Shown here piece after piece: positions 40,502-40,812 of a DNA stretch of 40,812 bases. Location of the stretch: NCBI GenBank assembly GCA_937926105.1, contig CALANS010000098.1, positions 1 to 40,812 on the forward strand, written 5' to 3'. Positions within the stretch are counted from its first letter, which is position 1, and every line of letters starts with the position of its first letter. The translations under genes were made by a program, and so were the position numbers. The stretch is from an uncultured Actinomycetes bacterium (lineage in GTDB: Bacteria > Actinomycetota > Actinomycetes > Mycobacteriales > Nakamurellaceae). A model generated the notes under the pieces. The model made no database searches. It worked only from the letters and a program-made list of their open reading frames with translations, and was not told the DNA's origin.

Positions 40502-40812
40502 CTACCCGACGTGGGCTGCGCTGACGCCGTGCAACAGCCGCGCCGCTACCTCCCGGGAGACGGGGGCCGTGGGGTAAAAGTCGTCGCCCGGGTTGCCCTC
40601 GGTGATACCCAGCTGCTGGAGCCAGGCGATCGCGCCGCAGAACGGGTTGTCGACGGGGACATCGGGGTAGGGCGGTGCGGTGCAATCCGGCGGCGTCCGG
40701 CCGGGATTCTCGGTGCGGTACAACAGGGCTGCGGTGGTCTGATGGGTGGTGTCGGCCGTCGGGTGGAACGTGCCGTCCGGGTAACCGGTGGTGATGTGTT
40801 GCGCCTTGAGCC
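40502..40812 (-). CDS. C-terminal part of an SLH-domain surface protein (5' end outside window)
   Basis: The frame is open from the right edge to TAG at 40502, 103 codons. Two S-layer homology repeats can be read: KAQHITTGYPDGTFHPTADT followed by ALLYR, then YPDVPVDNPFCGAIAWLQQL with GITEGNPGDDFYPTAPVSR and a closing AARLLHG. SLH repeats usually occur in threes at a protein terminus and bind secondary cell-wall polymers, so this is probably the C-terminal anchor of an exported protein whose main part lies to the right. A TTG at 40723 is not a plausible start because the first SLH repeat would be lost. Confidence 0.88.
   Translation of the reverse strand, partial: LKAQHITTGYPDGTFHPTADTTHQTTAALLYRTENPGRTPPDCTAPPYPDVPVDNPFCGAIAWLQQLGITEGNPGDDFYPTAPVSREVAARLLHGVSAAHVG

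Overview
The window is very GC-rich, uses many GTG starts, and carries mshA (mycothiol synthesis) within a murB - L,D-transpeptidase - mshA - ybjN - gpm - Ppx/GppA - TIM-barrel gene order that resembles the Mycobacterium tuberculosis Rv0481c-Rv0498 neighbourhood as I remember it. This points to a mycothiol-producing actinomycete. A Nakamurella-, Geodermatophilus- or Frankia-like lineage is possible, but I cannot fix the genus. No rRNA, tRNA, CRISPR array or insertion sequence was seen.

Positions 1-10381 (+ strand) are the downstream part of a contractile injection system (CIS; phage-tail-like particle, eCIS/Afp/PVC type) operon. It encodes a very long disordered Ala/Pro/Ser/Thr protein open at the left edge, a 70-residue protein that shares the long protein's C-terminal tail, a LysM tube/baseplate protein, a VgrG-like spike, a gp25-like wedge, a baseplate J-like protein, a tail protein I-like protein, and a double-zinc-ribbon protein with a C-terminal membrane anchor. 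Sheath, tube and tape-measure genes are not in the window and presumably lie to the left.

Positions 10459-25241 (- strand) form one tightly coupled operon. A DUF4255 (Afp16/Pvc16-like) gene is followed by three paralogous membrane proteins of 813, 1023 and 2899 residues. Each has two N-terminal beta-sandwich regions, one membrane segment with no preceding signal peptide, a low-complexity linker, and a long array of carboxypeptidase-regulatory-like repeats. A CIS-type AAA+ ATPase (25769-27829, +) is divergent from this operon. Together the block looks like a CIS locus with an elaborate envelope-anchoring or surface-exposed module, which is the least ordinary part of the window.

Positions 27867-31719 (- strand) are housekeeping genes: a two-TM K+ channel with RCK domains, a PAC2-family protein, PurU, and a DUF2505 protein. 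Positions 31786-40356 (+) hold murB, a lipoprotein L,D-transpeptidase, mshA, ybjN-like, an RHH/Doc toxin-antitoxin pair, gpm, a Ppx/GppA phosphatase and a TIM-barrel protein. The C-terminal end of an SLH-domain surface protein runs off the right edge on the - strand.

Small-scale features include a dispersed 84/93-bp repeat family at gene 5' ends (25.6, 31.8 and 34.6 kb) that reads as a protein module beginning with GTG-AGY, a perfect 44-bp palindrome before the toxin-antitoxin pair, a 46-bp imperfect palindrome inside the start of ybjN, and a repeat cluster between the last two convergent genes.
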